Assembly (NCBI RefSeq): GCF_037975245.1
Contig: NC_092576.1
Span: forward strand, 23,293,111-23,357,110
Origin: Apostichopus japonicus
Lineage: Eukaryota; Echinodermata; Holothuroidea; Aspidochirotida; Stichopodidae
Length of the DNA stretch: 64,000 nucleotides
Direction of reading: 5' to 3'
A program made the position numbers and the translations under genes. A model generated the notes under the pieces. It had not been told where the DNA came from. It searched no databases and saw only the letters and a list, made by a program, of their open reading frames with translations. Positions 62,402 through 64,000 of this stretch are shown here, one piece after another; position 1 is the first letter of the stretch; every line of letters begins with the position of its first letter.

Positions 62402-64000
62402 CTGTAGAAAACAAACAGAATATCAAAATTAGTCTCTTGCACGACCTATTGCGAGGACAGCAACAGCGCCATCAAGGGCAGCGACACACCACAGACAGTG
62501 TAATGTACCCAATCAATTAACCGAGACATATAGTCCTAATTGGTCTTTACTGAATGTTTCCATCCAGCATCATGATCTTTTATCCTTAGTTCTTGAAGAG
62601 CATAAGTATCCTACTGTTGGTCTACGGGAGAGATTGAAGGTGGTTTAAAGCGTTAGGCAAAATTAATGTGAATCAGAGAGATTCTGCAGCAAGAGCTGGC
62701 AGACGGGTTGATGGGTAATGTCATCTCGTTTGGCTCAAATTTAAGCTCAAAGTGATCATGTAAAACCCAATGTGTTGAGATAACTTGAAAAAGTCGAGGT
62801 AACTTGCTACATTGACATTCTTAAGTTCATTCAATCTCATTTCAAGTTAATTTAATTTGGATACATTTTTCCAACTAGTAACTTTTTTGAATGGGTAACT
62901 ACTAGACATGACAAGTTATGACAACAGAGTAAGATTGTTGAATGAACTAAATCTGTAAAGTCTACCACACACACTCTTCTTCAGGTTTCATTAAACAAAT
63001 GGTTTAGTATGATTAACAGTATATTCTGGCTACTAGTTGATACAACACATAAATGTCTATACAGCAAGTTACCTCGGCTTTTTAAAGTTAGGTGAACTGA
63101 GCAATGAAGTCACATGAGTTTTATAATATATATTTTATTCCTTCCAAATATATTGACAGAAAAAACTTAACATTCCTAAAACAAAACAGTAATGTGCACC
63201 TTGTGACACAATAACGTAAAGGTGCTTAAACTTGTTTATATTTTCTTATGAAATATTTACCCCATATTTTCACAAGCAGTTGTGTCAATTGTATAACTGT
63301 ATACCAGTACTAGTTTCACACTGGACACTACAGACATTAAAATGATTAAGACAGCCAGTGCTTGCAATAACCTTAAGAACAAGACACTTATCTTACAAAA
63401 CCATCATTTTTTTCTCTTATTACAGTGTTCTAAATTCATTAAAGTTAGTGGATTCCTCAGAGTTTCTACTCTTAAAACTATACTAGACTGTCATTTAGAA
63501 ACAAAAGACTTATGAGACTCTTGCAGAAACAAGCTCTAAGCATAACTGCTGTAAAGCAGACGTAACAGTAGTGTTTGACAATAGTTGACATATTACTTGT
63601 GCACTTTGTAACAATGCTGTTCTGGGCTGACTTTTACATGTATAGTCTACAGATGTGGGCTATTTAGCTCAAGAATTTTGAAGTTGTTCTTTGATAGATA
63701 TGGAAGCATGAATAACTAACACATCATCCAGATGTGGTGATGAACATGTGGTTTGCTCATTTTCATTACATCTAAGATAACATGTTGTATACAACATTTA
63801 ACTTGTGCCCTTTATTGATTGTGTTCATCATAACTAAATATTATAGACAACAAGCTACAGTGAGATAAACACTTATTTAGAACTAACTGACCATTTGGCA
63901 AAAATAACAATATATGTACGCCTATACATATGATAATATATTAACCAGATCTTCTTCTGCAGGGTTTTTAGTCTTTCACCAATGTCCAACTTTGTCGTCT
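62402..64000 (-). other. Start of the large last intron of gene B
   Basis: Non-coding DNA colinear with 40895-42540 of copy A, with small indels (for example about 28 extra bases near 63390). No exon was recognised. Whether it also contains the transposon-related remains cannot be seen, because the alignment stops about 320 bp short of the first of them. Confidence 0.6.

Larger units (their letters stand above)
54960..64000. repeat. Segmental duplication, copy B (partner: 34870-42540), cut by window end
   Basis: It has the same order and orientation as copy A. Relative to A it has gained two apparent solo LTRs and a 450-bp inverted-repeat element, and it lacks A's 1.07-kb, SINE-tail and palindromic insertions. 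At 61731-61868 it keeps about 140 bp that A lacks. At the window end it is still aligned to copy A, so the repeat unit is longer than what is seen here. Confidence 0.93.

Overview
This is animal nuclear DNA: intron-rich, AT-rich and heavily loaded with tandem repeats and non-autonomous transposons. The genes, the frequent TAGGCCTAGCCTAGGC-type motifs and the repeat style suggest a marine deuterostome invertebrate, most likely an echinoderm (perhaps a sea cucumber). That placement is inference; no taxon marker was checked.

Layout. 1-5090 is the end of a satellite array with a monomer of about 226 bp, which decays at its right edge. 5335/5350-19747 (+) is a complete 11-exon gene for CNOT11, a CCR4-NOT deadenylase subunit. 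Its protein can be read through ten canonical introns with matching phases, and its introns carry several large minisatellites. 20.9-26.9 kb is gene-poor sequence with a degenerate repeat of about 70 bp and a MITE-like element. 27030-29847 (-) is a 3-exon gene for a small secreted cysteine-rich protein of Ly6/three-finger type, whose first intron is mostly a 28-bp minisatellite. 30-34.9 kb is repeats and low-complexity DNA, including a clean hAT-like MITE with an 8-bp target duplication.

The right half is a tandem segmental duplication. Copy A starts near 34.87 kb. Copy B starts near 54.96 kb and runs off the window. Each copy carries a minus-strand gene for a type II membrane protein that resembles the DUF1647 / glycosyltransferase-like family. 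Gene A is complete (51334-40370, 4 exons, 343 aa by my assembly). Only the last exon of gene B (62401-61877) is inside the window. Intron 3 of gene A (8 kb) holds same-strand remains of transposon-related genes. One matches the KHHF/RFEAKHxFFK-type proteins and the other the proteins usually annotated 'SAM domain-containing protein 3-like'.

Because the two copies align through non-coding DNA, insertions can be read as filled/empty site pairs. Copy B has two apparent solo LTRs (55528-57053, TSD AAGGT; 60742-61726, TSD CGTA). It also has a 450-bp element with long terminal inverted repeats and an internal tRNA-like sequence (58669-59118, TSD CCCCGGTG). Copy A has a 525-bp element made of alternating palindromes (38110-38634) and a 1.07-kb inverted-repeat insertion (35981-37050). 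The last exons of the two paralogues are nearly identical except for a short block in which 11 of 17 residues differ.

No bacterial-type systems, rRNA genes, intact tRNA genes or CRISPR arrays were seen.
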